8,314 nucleotides of DNA from DATFJZ01 sp034660495 (GCA_034660495.1 JAYEJJ010000299.1:1-8314), one strand, 5' to 3'. Positions 1 to 7,969 are shown, numbered from the stretch's first letter. The notes: a model not told the origin generated them from the letters alone. A program made the numbers and translations.

Positions 1-104
1 CGGTTTTTATAAAATACCGGACAAACCATCTTCCCGGTTCAGGTATGGGAATCCTGACAGAGGACCCCTTTACTCTGGTTTTTTCATAAAAATTGTTTTC
101 TGCT
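1..104 (-). other. Leader between the riboswitch and an off-window gene
   Basis: This stretch lies downstream of the riboswitch on the minus strand and should be the rest of the 5' leader of a gene beyond the left edge. The only start-like signal is ATGAAAAAACCAGAG followed by TAA (87 down to 70), a five-codon frame (MKKPE) with no Shine-Dalgarno motif. No longer credible frame was found before the window ends. An imperfect inverted repeat (CGGT/ACCG arms with A/T-rich centre) sits at 1-19, with no clear run of T on the minus strand to make it a terminator. The identity of the gene cannot be read. Confidence 0.35.
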
Positions 105-285
105 TCTGTGGAAAACCCGCTGACTGTTCCATCCCATGTTCCTTCTTCCCCATCCGGCTGAAACCGGACAGTGGCACGTAAGGCTGAAGGGTTCCGCTGT
201 TACAGCGGCTCAGGGTTACAGCGGCGGGACCGCTCCCGATTTTCACGGGATTCCCAATTAAGCATTCTGCACCTTGGCAAGGACT
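105..285 (-). promoter_or_regulatory. Cobalamin (B12) riboswitch
   Basis: Read on the minus strand, the segment shows the ordered conserved boxes of the cobalamin riboswitch. GGTGCAGAATGCTTAAT is followed by GGGAATCCCGTGAAAATC, GGGAGCGGTCCCGCC and GCTGTAACC (core at about 214-273). Then come a perfect stem, CCGCTG-TAA-CAGCGG (about 193-208), the GTGCCACTG box (about 168-177), a stem CCGG..CCGG and GGGGAAG. The 3' B12-box region begins AGTCAG (about 119-124) but continues CGGGTTTTCC instead of the usual GGAGACCTGCC-like end, and I could not pair it with the 5' P1/P2 arm. The family binds adenosylcobalamin or related corrinoids and usually represses B12 transport or synthesis genes or B12-independent isozymes. 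The regulated gene is off-window. The core match is strong; the end positions are approximate. Confidence 0.85.
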
Positions 286-308
286 ATCCCTTAAAAAGTA
301 TTTGTCAA
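283..308 (-). promoter_or_regulatory. Possible promoter of the riboswitch transcript
   Basis: TTGACA is present on the minus strand (308 down to 303) just upstream of the riboswitch. The best -10-like hexamer is GATAGT (288 down to 283), but the spacer is only 14 bases, shorter than the usual 16-18. Position relative to the riboswitch supports a promoter; spacing argues for weak or regulated use, or for a different -10. Confidence 0.3.
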
Positions 309-402
309 GCACAAATTTCAGAGACAGCGGGTATCCGTCAATATGGTCCAGCTCGTCCGGCAGAGGCTATCCCTGTAACGTTAAGGCGCATCAATGAAAA
401 GA

Positions 403-1650
403 CTATTCCATGACCTGGCGCACCTTCAGTGCCAGATCGTTCGTTGAAAAAGGTTTTTGAAGAAAATCAACCCCTTTATCGAGCATTCCCTGATGGACAA
501 TGACATTGGCAGTATAGCCGGACATGAATAATACCCGGATGTCCGGAAACAGGCTTCTCATCTGCTCAGCCAGGTCCCGGCCGTTCATTTCCGGCATGAT
601 GACATCTGTTATGAGAAGGTGTATCCTGTCTGTGCAGTCACGACCCATCTGAACTGCAGCAGCCGGAGATGCTGCAGATAAAACGGTATATCCTTTTTGT
701 TCAATCATTGTTCTGGTCATTTCCAGAATCCCGGGTTCATCCTCCACCAGCAGAATGGTTTCATTACCAGTGGGGGCCGGTTCTTCTGAATGTACAGCTG
801 AAGCCTCTTTTTCAGGGGACGCGTGATGCCGCGGCAGGTAAATTTTAAAGGTGGACCCCTGGCCGGGCTCGCTGTATACATTAATAAAACCGTTGTTCTG
901 TTTTATGATACCATAAATGGTGGCAAGTCCCAGACCGGTGCCTTTTCCAACTTCCTTGGTGGTAAAAAACGGTTCAAAAAGATTTTTCAGAATTTCCTGA
1001 TCCATGCCGCACCCATCATCGCTGACCGGCCTGGCTTTGATGCCCGCCCATATAGGTGAACCGTCCCGTTTACGCAGTTGAACCTCAAAGTCACTGGTTT
1101 CCCCGCTGGTCTCCATAATTTGCAGAAATCTCTCCCGGTCTTCAGGATTCAGGTAATGCTGTTTTTTGATATCCTGTAAATGTTCAATCAATTCACTGGC
1201 GGAACTGTATCCGAGAATTCTGGCCAGAGACGGATTGGCAGATAGAAAACGGCCGTCCCGAGTTGTCTGAAAAACACCTTCAACCGCATTATCAAAAAGC
1301 CTGCGGTATTTTTCTTCACTTTTTTTTAACCCGGCAATGTTCTGATTCAGACGTTTTTTAAGAAAAATGGTGATGCCGGTCAGCACAGAGAACAGCAGAA
1401 CACTGAACAGGGCTGTCAGGATCAGGTTGCGCCGGGTTTTCGGGTCCATTTTAAAATCAACTTCCATAGAAATCCATTTTTTCCGGATGGCGGTCATTTC
1501 ATCAGCGGATATTGTTTCCATGGCTTTGCATACGGCACTGTAGAGCAGCGGGTATTCACGGCTGATTCCAATACACCATGCAAACTAATAATCGGTTTTA
1601 CCGGCAACCTGCAGGGTGGGAATGCCTTCCAGTTCTATTTGAAAGTAACA
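403..1650 (-). pseudogene. Decayed SBP_bac_3-PAS-histidine kinase-REC hybrid sensor
   Basis: The open part from 1521 gives 372 aa. It has one membrane helix (about 32-54), a PAS domain (about 62-165), the second half of an HATPase_c domain (GCGMD at 170-174, then EPFFTTK and GKGTGLGLA) and a receiver domain (about 254-372, acidic pocket 260-262, Asp306 in the ITDVIMPEMNG motif, Lys356). Two defects are visible. The PAS domain runs straight into the G1 box at VSDDGCGMD (about 1010-1026), so HisKA with its phosphoacceptor His and the N-box are missing. The ATG at 1521 has no Shine-Dalgarno. Upstream in the same frame the end of an SBP_bac_3 periplasmic domain can be read (LQVAGKTDY, amber TAG at 1585-1587, then FAWCIGISREYPLLYSAV), continuing into ISADEMTAIRKKWI. 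The remaining upstream sequence to about 1752 is open but not clearly alignable, and a further TAG lies at 1753-1755. Most of the sensor domain is therefore gone. The kinase cannot autophosphorylate as written. The coordinates include the readable sensor remnant. Confidence 0.8.
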
Positions 1651-1859
1651 CTGAAAACACTCTGTTCCGGCATATTTTGAGATAAAAGTATAATGACTGT
1701 ACTTGAAGGACTGATCCCGAACCCCAAGCCAGGGCATTATCCACGGCCCGGCCTATATGTACCAAACAGGGGTCTATTATTGTAAGAGTTAAATTTTATT
1801 ATAATTTGATTCTTTTTCTGTGGCTGATCAGGCCATGTACAGTATTGAAAGCCTGTAGA

Positions 1860-4052
1860 TCACCGGGGAGCTGATTTTTTAAGAAAACAGGTTGCATCGA
1901 TTTCCGACAGAGGTTTTGCATAATAGTATCCCTGGGCGTTTTCGCAGGAAAGGTTGTTAAGTATGTCTAATTGTTCTCTGTTTTCTACCCCTTCTGCCAC
2001 TACTGACAGGCCAAGGCTGTTTGACATGGAAATAATGGATTTGACGATTTCAATATTGTTTTTTTCCAGGGTGTTGATAAATTCGCGGTCGATTTTCACA
2101 ATGTCCACTGGAAAATTTTTAAGGTAGGACAAAGAAGAGTATCCCGTGCCAAAATCATCAATGGCAAGGAGGAAGCCCTTGTCTTTCAGTTTTTTAAGGA
2201 TTTTAACGGCATGGGCGGTATGCTCCATGAGCAGGGATTCTGTTATTTCAAGCCTGATATCCTCCGGAGCTAAGCCGCAGGAGCCAACGGTGGCGTTCAG
2301 ACTGGCAGCAAATCCTTTCTGCAGGAATTGTTTGATGGAAACATTTACACTGATAAAAAAACGGCTGTTTATTATTCCCTCCTTTTTCCAGGATTTTAGC
2401 TGCTTGCAGGCCTGGTTGATGACCCATTGCCCCATGGGGATGATCAGTCCACTTTCTTCTGCCACAGGGATGAACTGGTCAGGTAAGATCATGCCCTGAT
2501 CCGGGTCATTCCACCGGATAAGGGCTTCAAACCCTTTAATCTGTTGTGTGGAAACTGAGAAAATGGGCTGGTAAAAAAGAAGAAGATGGTTGTTTTCAAT
2601 GGCATGTCTTAATCTTTTTTCAATGGAAAGTTTTTTTACAGCCTTGTCATGCATCGCTTTGCGGTATACTTTAAAACACCCCCTGCCTTTGGCCTTGGCA
2701 TGGTACATGGCAAGGTCTGCGTTCCTTATGATCTGCTCCCTGGTGTCGTCAGGTGTAATGTCCATGACAATGCCTGTGCTGGCACTGATACTGACTTCCT
2801 CTTCATTGATGTTAAAGGGGGCGGCGCATGTTGCTTTAATCCGTTCGGCGATCTTGAAAACCTGATGCGGCTCATTAATATTGGGAATCAGTATGGCAAA
2901 CTCATCTCCTCCCAGCCGGGCAATGGTATCTGCTGACCGAAGACAGAATTTGATCCGGGAGGTGACTGTATTGAGCAGTTTATCCCCTGCCTGGTGGCCC
3001 ATTGTATCATTTACCGTTTTAAACCGGTCAAGATCAATGAGAAGGACGGCAAAACTGTAATCGGAAGAGGATTGTTTTAATTTAATGGCTTGGTCAAGCC
3101 GGTCATTGAAATATGCCCGGTTGGGAATGCCTGTGACCACATCATGATATGCCTGATGTTTTAATTTTGCTTCATAGAATTTTCTCTGGGAAATGTCCTG
3201 AAAAATGATAAACACCCCCTGAACCTGCTCCCTGTAAATTACTGGATGGGACAGGGCTGAAACAGGGACAGGGTTTCCTTTTTTGTGATACAATGCGCTT
3301 TCAAGACTGCCGACTTTTCGTTTCATGGCAAGGGAAGTCAATTCTCTGGATCGTTGTCTGTCTGTTTTTCTTGACCATAGAATTTCAAGACTCATGCTGC
3401 AGAGATCAGCCTGGGAATACCCTGTGAGACGAATAAAGCTTTTGTTGGAACGGATGATGCGGCTGTCCGTATCCAGAAGGATGATCCCGTAAGGGGAGTT
3501 CGTGAAAAGTTCCTGGAAATAGATAAAATTCTTTTCAGCGGTTACTTCTGTACTTTTCAGTTCATCTTCAACTCTGTTAAGCTGAAGGGATTGATTCTTT
3601 AGAAGTTTTTCTGATGCCCATGCTTCATTTGTTTTCTGTTCTGCCACCGCTTTGAGTCTGTCCCTGTGTTTTTTTAATTCCAGATGGGAGTTGATCCTGG
3701 CAAGGGTAACAGCAGGGCTGACGGGTTTTCGGATATAGTCCACGGCACCCAGGGACAATCCCAGCGCCTCGTCCTCGTCTTCAGACTTTGCTGTAACAAA
3801 AATGATCGGAATGGTGCGGGTCTTCTGCCGGGACTTCAGTTCCCTTGCCACATCATATCCGTCCATTTCAGGCATCATTATGTCCAGGAGAATTAGATCC
3901 GGCGGATTTGGTGACGTTGCAACTTCAATGGCTATGGGCCCGTTAATGGCTGCACTGATCTCATAATGGTCCATAAGTATGGAGCCGAGAACATCAATAT
4001 TGGCTGGTGTATCATCTACAATAAGAATGTGTGACTTATCCTGTTCTGGCAT
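1860..4052 (-). CDS. REC-PAS-GGDEF-EAL response regulator (c-di-GMP turnover)
   Basis: A cytoplasmic response regulator of 730 aa from the ATG at 4052. Residues 9-125 are a receiver domain (acidic pocket Asp13/14, phosphoacceptor Asp57 in LILLDIMMPEMDG, Lys109). A charged, probably coiled-coil linker (about 125-175) and a PAS domain (about 175-290) follow. The GGDEF domain (about 300-465) has an intact GGDEF motif at 381-385 and the inhibitory RxxD site (RSAD, 372-375) at the usual spacing. The EAL domain (about 475-725) keeps EALIRW (509-514), ITES, DDFGTGYSSL (from 632), VKID and AEGVE, so the metal and catalytic residues seem complete. It could both make and degrade cyclic di-GMP; which activity dominates cannot be read from sequence. 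The start is chosen at 4052 because GAGGTG lies just upstream; a GTG at 4058 would lie within that motif and add only two residues. It follows the kinase gene by 7 bases and is very probably its phosphotransfer partner. Confidence 0.93.
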   Translation of the reverse strand: MPEQDKSHILIVDDTPANIDVLGSILMDHYEISAAINGPIAIEVATSPNPPDLILLDIMMPEMDGYDVARELKSRQKTRTIPIIFVTAKSEDEDEALGLSLGAVDYIRKPVSPAVTLARINSHLELKKHRDRLKAVAEQKTNEAWASEKLLKNQSLQLNRVEDELKSTEVTAEKNFIYFQELFTNSPYGIILLDTDSRIIRSNKSFIRLTGYSQADLCSMSLEILWSRKTDRQRSRELTSLAMKRKVGSLESALYHKKGNPVPVSALSHPVIYREQVQGVFIIFQDISQRKFYEAKLKHQAYHDVVTGIPNRAYFNDRLDQAIKLKQSSSDYSFAVLLIDLDRFKTVNDTMGHQAGDKLLNTVTSRIKFCLRSADTIARLGGDEFAILIPNINEPHQVFKIAERIKATCAAPFNINEEEVSISASTGIVMDITPDDTREQIIRNADLAMYHAKAKGRGCFKVYRKAMHDKAVKKLSIEKRLRHAIENNHLLLFYQPIFSVSTQQIKGFEALIRWNDPDQGMILPDQFIPVAEESGLIIPMGQWVINQACKQLKSWKKEGIINSRFFISVNVSIKQFLQKGFAASLNATVGSCGLAPEDIRLEITESLLMEHTAHAVKILKKLKDKGFLLAIDDFGTGYSSLSYLKNFPVDIVKIDREFINTLEKNNIEIVKSIISMSNSLGLSVVAEGVENREQLDILNNLSCENAQGYYYAKPLSEIDATCFLKKSAPR

Positions 4053-4055
4053 GGG

Positions 4056-4062
4056 CACCTCA
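4056..4062 (-). promoter_or_regulatory. Ribosome binding site overlapping the upstream stop
   Basis: On the minus strand the kinase ends in TGA (4062-4060), which is part of TGAGGTG, a Shine-Dalgarno motif 3-5 bases before the ATG at 4052. The stop codon and ribosome site overlap, which implies translational coupling of kinase and regulator and decides the ATG start over the GTG at 4058. Confidence 0.75.
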
Positions 4063-5646
4063 CTTAACCGCTAATTTTTTTTTTAATGTTTCAAAGGTGT
4101 GTCTGGCTGCCTTAAAGTCAAACCGTTTTATCTCTTCTTCAAGTTTCATGCTTTCAGCAGAGGCCGGTGTGTCGGAAAGGGTAGAGGTCAGATGGGTGAT
4201 CATTTCCTTGGTTTTTAAGCTGTTCCTGGAAAGCAGCTCGTCAAAGGCGGCTATCCTGTCTTTCATTTCCTGTGACAGGCAGGGCAGATCATCTTTGGAC
4301 TGTTTTTCCCGGGAATTGCCGGGTACTGTTCGTGTGCAGGGTTTTTTTGAAAATGAGATCTCTGCTTTTACGGAAAACGGCCTGCCTTTTCTGATACGCT
4401 GCAAAGGCGTGTAATTGTTTAAAGCCGTTAGATGTATCTCCTGGCTTGAGGCGGCGTTTATCTTCTTTAAGGCCTTATGGTTGGAACTGGCATCGGGTTT
4501 TCGGATGTCAAAGGAAAAATAGAAATGGCTTCCTTTATTGGGGGTACTTTCCACATTGATTTCTCCGTTCATGAGATAAACCAGCTTTCTGCATATGGCA
4601 AGGCCCAGTCCGCTGCCGCCGTATTTTCTTGAGGTGGAGCTGTCTGCCTGTGAAAAGGGGGCGAAGAGACGGGAAATCGTATCCTGATCCATGCCGATAC
4701 CGGTATCCCTGACGGAAAAACAGATTCTGTCCGGTTTTTCCTTATGGCTTTGACAGCTTACTGATACACGGACTTCTCCTTTTTCTGTAAATTTAAAGGC
4801 ATTGGCAATGAGGTTCATCAGTATCTGGCGGAGCCGTAAAGGATCGGTTTTGATACAGGCAGGTGTGTTTTCTTTAACACTGATAATCAGATCGACATCT
4901 TTGTCTCTGACACTGGCCTGGAACATGTCTGTGATCTCCTCCAGAAGGCTGTTGATGTTAACAGGTTTTGACTCCATGTCAAGCTTGTCTGCCTCCATTC
5001 TGGAAAAATCCAGGATATTGTTGATGATGCCGAGAAGGATTTTTGAGGAGGCTTTTATCGTGGCAAAATAGTCTTTCTGGCGGGGATTCAGACCAGAATC
5101 CTGAATCATTTCTGTCATTGCAGTAATGGCATTCATAGGGGTGCGGATTTCGTGACTCATTGTGGCAATGAATTCGCTCTTGCTTTTAGCGGATGCTTCT
5201 GCCGCGTCCCTGGCTTTCCTCAGCTTTCTGTTGGTTTTTTCAAGTTCCATGGTTCGCCTGGCCACAAGGGTTTCCAGATTGTTTTCCCGGCTGGCGATCT
5301 TGCGGACCATCCAGTTCATGTTGCGCATCAAAGCACGCATTTCATTTTCTTCACTGTGGTCCGTGGGCTGGTTGGGCAGGGAAAAATAAGTGTATTCCCC
5401 CTGTTTCAATGCGGTACAATGGTTTGATATCAGCAGCACCTGTTTCATGAACAGCCATTTTAATCCGGGGAGAAAAGGGCTTAGGATGACAAGGAAAAAG
5501 TTAAAACAGATGGAAATGGTCAGTGCATGTTGAAAATCATTGTGGGTAAAAACAGGTGAACGGGCAGTCAGGGCAATAATAATAACAAGGGGCAGAGCCG
5601 TGTAAACAGTCATGACAATTCTGTATTTTTGTTTGATTTTCAGCAT
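4060..5646 (-). CDS. Membrane histidine kinase without receiver domain
   Basis: A sensor histidine kinase of 528 aa from the ATG at 5646. Two membrane helices (about 11-29 and 43-65) flank a very short periplasmic loop. A HAMP-like linker and coiled coil follow (about 66-157), then HisKA with the H-box FIATMSHEIRTPMNA (phosphoacceptor His165). The HATPase_c domain has an N-box (LMNLIANAFKF, about 276-286), G1 (DTGIGMD, from 314), F-box (LFAPFSQAD) and G2 (GGSGLGLA, 343-350), all intact. The tail (about 455-528, with IKRFDFKAARHTFETL) resembles the helical segment that usually follows the receiver in hybrid kinases, yet no receiver is present. The receiver is instead supplied by the next gene. 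An upstream in-frame TTG at 5706 lacks a ribosome site and lies close to the predicted transcription start; the ATG at 5646 has an AAGGA about 13 bases upstream, so it is preferred, though not certain. With its small periplasmic loop, the signal is probably sensed in or near the membrane. Confidence 0.88.
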   Translation of the reverse strand: MLKIKQKYRIVMTVYTALPLVIIIALTARSPVFTHNDFQHALTISICFNFFLVILSPFLPGLKWLFMKQVLLISNHCTALKQGEYTYFSLPNQPTDHSEENEMRALMRNMNWMVRKIASRENNLETLVARRTMELEKTNRKLRKARDAAEASAKSKSEFIATMSHEIRTPMNAITAMTEMIQDSGLNPRQKDYFATIKASSKILLGIINNILDFSRMEADKLDMESKPVNINSLLEEITDMFQASVRDKDVDLIISVKENTPACIKTDPLRLRQILMNLIANAFKFTEKGEVRVSVSCQSHKEKPDRICFSVRDTGIGMDQDTISRLFAPFSQADSSTSRKYGGSGLGLAICRKLVYLMNGEINVESTPNKGSHFYFSFDIRKPDASSNHKALKKINAASSQEIHLTALNNYTPLQRIRKGRPFSVKAEISFSKKPCTRTVPGNSREKQSKDDLPCLSQEMKDRIAAFDELLSRNSLKTKEMITHLTSTLSDTPASAESMKLEEEIKRFDFKAARHTFETLKKKLAVK

Positions 5647-5729
5647 GTTTTTTGTCTTGTCCTTTTTTATTATCAGCTTTTGTTGTCTGAACCCAATGAA
5701 TATCAATCCGCTTTGTTAACACTCTGGTT

Positions 5730-5758
5730 ATCATATATATTAAATGCTCATATGTCAA
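5730..5758 (-). promoter_or_regulatory. Sigma70-type promoter of the kinase/c-di-GMP operon
   Basis: On the minus strand TTGACA (5758 down to 5753) is followed after exactly 17 bases by TATGAT (5735 down to 5730), a perfect -35 and a 5-of-6 -10. Transcription would start near 5723, leaving a leader of about 77 bases before the ATG at 5646. No operator-like repeat stands out around it. Confidence 0.75.
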
Positions 5759-5820
5759 CAAAATAATTTAGGTAATCCAAAATAAATTTGAGGGTATCAA
5801 AAGAATTTTCAAAAATATTT

Positions 5821-7648
5821 TTATCCCCGGATCAACCGGTCGAGTTCAGTACAACGATGACTGAACTGATGTGATGAAACAGGGCGGCAAGCCATGGATT
5901 TAAAATGCCTGCAGTGGCAAGAAGGATGCCGATGGTGTTAAATCCAATGGCCCAGGCATAGTTCTCCTTGATGATTCTGATGAGTTTTCTGCCTTTTTCC
6001 AGGATAATAATTATGCTCTCTGCATTGTCCTGCATGACAATAATGCCCGAGGATTTTACTGCAAGATCGGCTTTTGTCCGACCAATGGATATGCCAAGGT
6101 CTGCATCTGCAAGAGAGGCGGCATCATTAACCCCGTCTCCCACCATGACGGTAAACCCTTCAGCTTTCAATTCATTGACCAGATTTTTTTTATCTTCAGG
6201 TTTTAAACCAAAGTAACAGGCATCTGTATTGATGATCCTTGCCACACGTTTCGCTTCTGCCTCTTCATTGTCTCCGGTTGCCAGAACTACTTTTTTTATG
6301 CCGAGTTTACGCAGCCGGCTGCCGAGGTTTCCTGCAGATTCCATGAGGCTGTTCTGTATATCAATGACCCCTGCCAGTCTGTTGTCAACACCGACAAAAA
6401 CCGGGCGGCCCTGGAAAGCAGCATGATCCGGTACCTGAATGTTGTTGTCTGTCATTGTCTCCCTGGAACCGATAATCACTTTTTGATTGTTTACTGTGGA
6501 TTTGATTCCCATGCCGGCAAGGTATTCAGATCCCTGTGTTTTTAAGAGGTCGACTTTATTTTCAGAGGCATGGGCCACAATGGCGCTGGCAATGGGGTGG
6601 TTAAAGCCTGCTTCAACCGAGGCGGCAATTTGAATCAACTTGTCTTCCGGTATGTCAAAACTTATAACCGCTGCAATTTCAGGTTCTGCCAGGGTGACGG
6701 TACCCGTTTTGTCAATTATGATATTTTTTGCATTGCCGGCGATTTCCAGGGCGGTCCCCCCTCTTACAAGAATGCCCCTGCCTGTTAAACCGCCGATGGC
6801 AGCGGCAAAGGCTGTGGGAACAGAAAGGGCCCATGCACAGGGACATGCCACAGCCGTTACTGCAGCCATGCGCATCAGACCTGTTGAAAAATCTCCTGAC
6901 GCAAATCCCACAACGGCAAACACACCCAGGGCATAGATAACAACACCGGAAATAAAAAATTGAACGATTTTACCTGCTGTGATATGAATTTTTGGCTTCA
7001 CCTTGAGAGATGCCTCAATTTCACTTGCCATAACATATAAAAATCCCCTGTTTCCCGGTTTCTCTGTCCTGATTGTCAGTTGGCCAGAGATAGCTCGCCT
7101 GATGTTACCGTGTCCCCTGTCTGCTTGAACAGTGGAAAAGGTTCACCTGTGATAACAGATTCGTCAATAGATGCGCCACCCTTTATTATGACACCGTCAA
7201 CTGGTATCATTTCTCCCTAGGGGACCATTACCTCATCATGAACAGCCACCTGGTCAATGGAGACTTCCTGCACGTTCCCATTTCTTACCACCCTGATTGT
7301 TTTGTTGGTCTCCCTGGTAAGTGCTGAAATTTTTTTCCCGGTTTTTTCAATGATTGTATAGGAGACGGCAAGGCCCATGCTGATAAACCAGGCCACCAGC
7401 GCACCGCTTAAAACCTGATCCGCCAGAAAGGAGACCAGCATAACCGTCACCACAAGAAGATCTGCTGTGACCTGTTTCATTTTGAACAGAGCAAGATAGA
7501 GTGCCTTGATATACATGGCAAAGCAGACACCATAAAAAATCATTCCTGCCCATTTCACCACTGCCAGATCTGTTTTTGCTGCCAGAACAAAGCAGATAAC
7601 AGAAATCAAAGCCACAATTGTTCTCTGTATAAATATTTTTGCAGACAA
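5821..7648 (-). pseudogene. P1B-type metal-transporting ATPase, broken by a stop and frameshifts
   Basis: Read together, the pieces form a heavy-metal P-type ATPase of about 605-610 codons without an N-terminal HMA metal-binding domain. The first 143 codons carry four membrane helices (MA, MB, M1, M2) and the start of the actuator domain. An in-frame TAG (7217-7219) falls between MVP and GEMIPVDG. The same frame then continues through SIDESVITGEPFP (TGEP at the TGES position) to GELSLAN and a TGA at 7076-7078. The frame shifts there, and IRTEKPGNRGFLYV leads into the 399-codon rest. That part has ACPCA in M4, the phosphorylation motif DKTGT, HP in HPIASAIV, TGDN, GDGVNDAASLA and the last helix pair. 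The end reads VVLNSTG then TGA (5832-5834); one extra base would give the family-typical NSTRLIRG ending in TAA at 5821-5823. The metal substrate cannot be decided: M6 has HHISS rather than the copper-type MxxSS. Every catalytic motif is readable, so decay is recent, or some lesions are sequencing errors. Confidence 0.85.
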
Positions 7649-7651
7649 TGT

Positions 7652-7657
7652 TCCTCC
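7652..7657 (-). promoter_or_regulatory. Ribosome binding site for a TTG start
   Basis: GGAGGA on the minus strand lies three bases before TTG at 7648-7646, which begins MSAKIFIQ. No ATG or GTG is better placed. This strong site shows that the ATPase gene starts here and was built without an N-terminal metal-binding domain, rather than having lost it. Confidence 0.7.
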
Positions 7658-7882
7658 AGGGTAAGATTATTTTTTTAAATTTTTTTATTTTGCTTTGTTG
7701 AAAACCTGCAGAGTACCTTTTACCACATACAGCTTTTTTATAGCAAATAGAGATTTTAAGATAGCGTAAACATTTAATTAATATAAAAAGAACTTGACAG
7801 CATATAAATATTATGATTAAACAAACTTATTTTTAATTGCAAAAAAACTTAAATTTCAAAAATTATCTAAGAAATTCTAATC
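7658..7882. other. AT-rich intergenic region
   Basis: This stretch separates the minus-strand ATPase from the plus-strand four-helix gene. It is strongly AT-rich and has no credible reading frame on either strand. TTGACA occurs on the plus strand at 7794-7799, but the hexamers 15-17 bases after it (GATTAA, ATTAAA, TTAAAC) are weak -10 matches, so a plus-strand promoter is only possible. No convincing minus-strand promoter or terminator was found. Confidence 0.5.
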
Positions 7883-7934
7883 ATTAAGGACTCAACAACC
7901 ACCGTCTAAAGACGGTGGGTTGAAATTAAGGACT
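7883..7934. repeat. Palindrome flanked by 10-bp direct repeats
   Basis: ATTAAGGACT occurs twice, at 7883-7892 and 7925-7934, bracketing 32 bases. Within these, CAACCACCGTC (7896-7906) pairs with GACGGTGGGTTG (7911-7922) around a TAAA loop, with one bulged base. The arrangement looks like insertion of a small palindromic unit with duplication of its target, or a hairpin-bearing tandem duplication. The hairpin also recalls the end structures of IS200/IS605-type elements, but no transposase is present. No T-run follows on either strand, so it is not a standard terminator. Confidence 0.6.
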
Positions 7935-7963
7935 GAAAGTCCGGATACGGGTCCAAGACCCGT
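7930..7963. repeat. Two further tandem hairpins
   Basis: GGACT-GAA-AGTCC (7930-7942) is followed after four bases by ACGGGT-CCAAG-ACCCGT (7947-7963). Both stems are perfect. With the preceding palindrome they form a run of three hairpins ahead of the four-helix gene, which may structure its leader RNA or represent element ends. Confidence 0.6.
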
Positions 7964-7969
7964 CCTGTA

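Noticed and set aside
70..413. About 80-codon frames on both strands at the left edge
   Set aside because: They lie across the riboswitch and its hairpins, have no ribosome sites, and their protein sequence looks random.
1650..1780. Tentative gene or tRNA-like segment upstream of the kinase remnant
   Set aside because: The GGTTCGGGATC stretch recalls a T-arm but no cloverleaf can be drawn, and the readable frames show no recognisable domain apart from the sensor remnant.
1815..1836. Inverted repeat GGCTGATCAGGCC downstream of the regulator gene as a terminator
   Set aside because: It is short, bulged, and not followed by a T-run on the minus strand (CAGAAAAAG follows).
4053..4058. GTG start of the c-di-GMP regulator
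   Set aside because: The GTG is itself part of the Shine-Dalgarno motif for ATG 4052.
5644..5706. TTG start of the kinase at 5706 (20 residues longer)
   Set aside because: There is no ribosome site before it, it lies about 17 bases from the predicted transcription start, and the added residues are polar and not family-like. ATG 5646 sits right before the first membrane helix.
7896..7922. Rho-independent terminator
   Set aside because: The stem is strong, but no T-run follows on either strand and no gene ends nearby.
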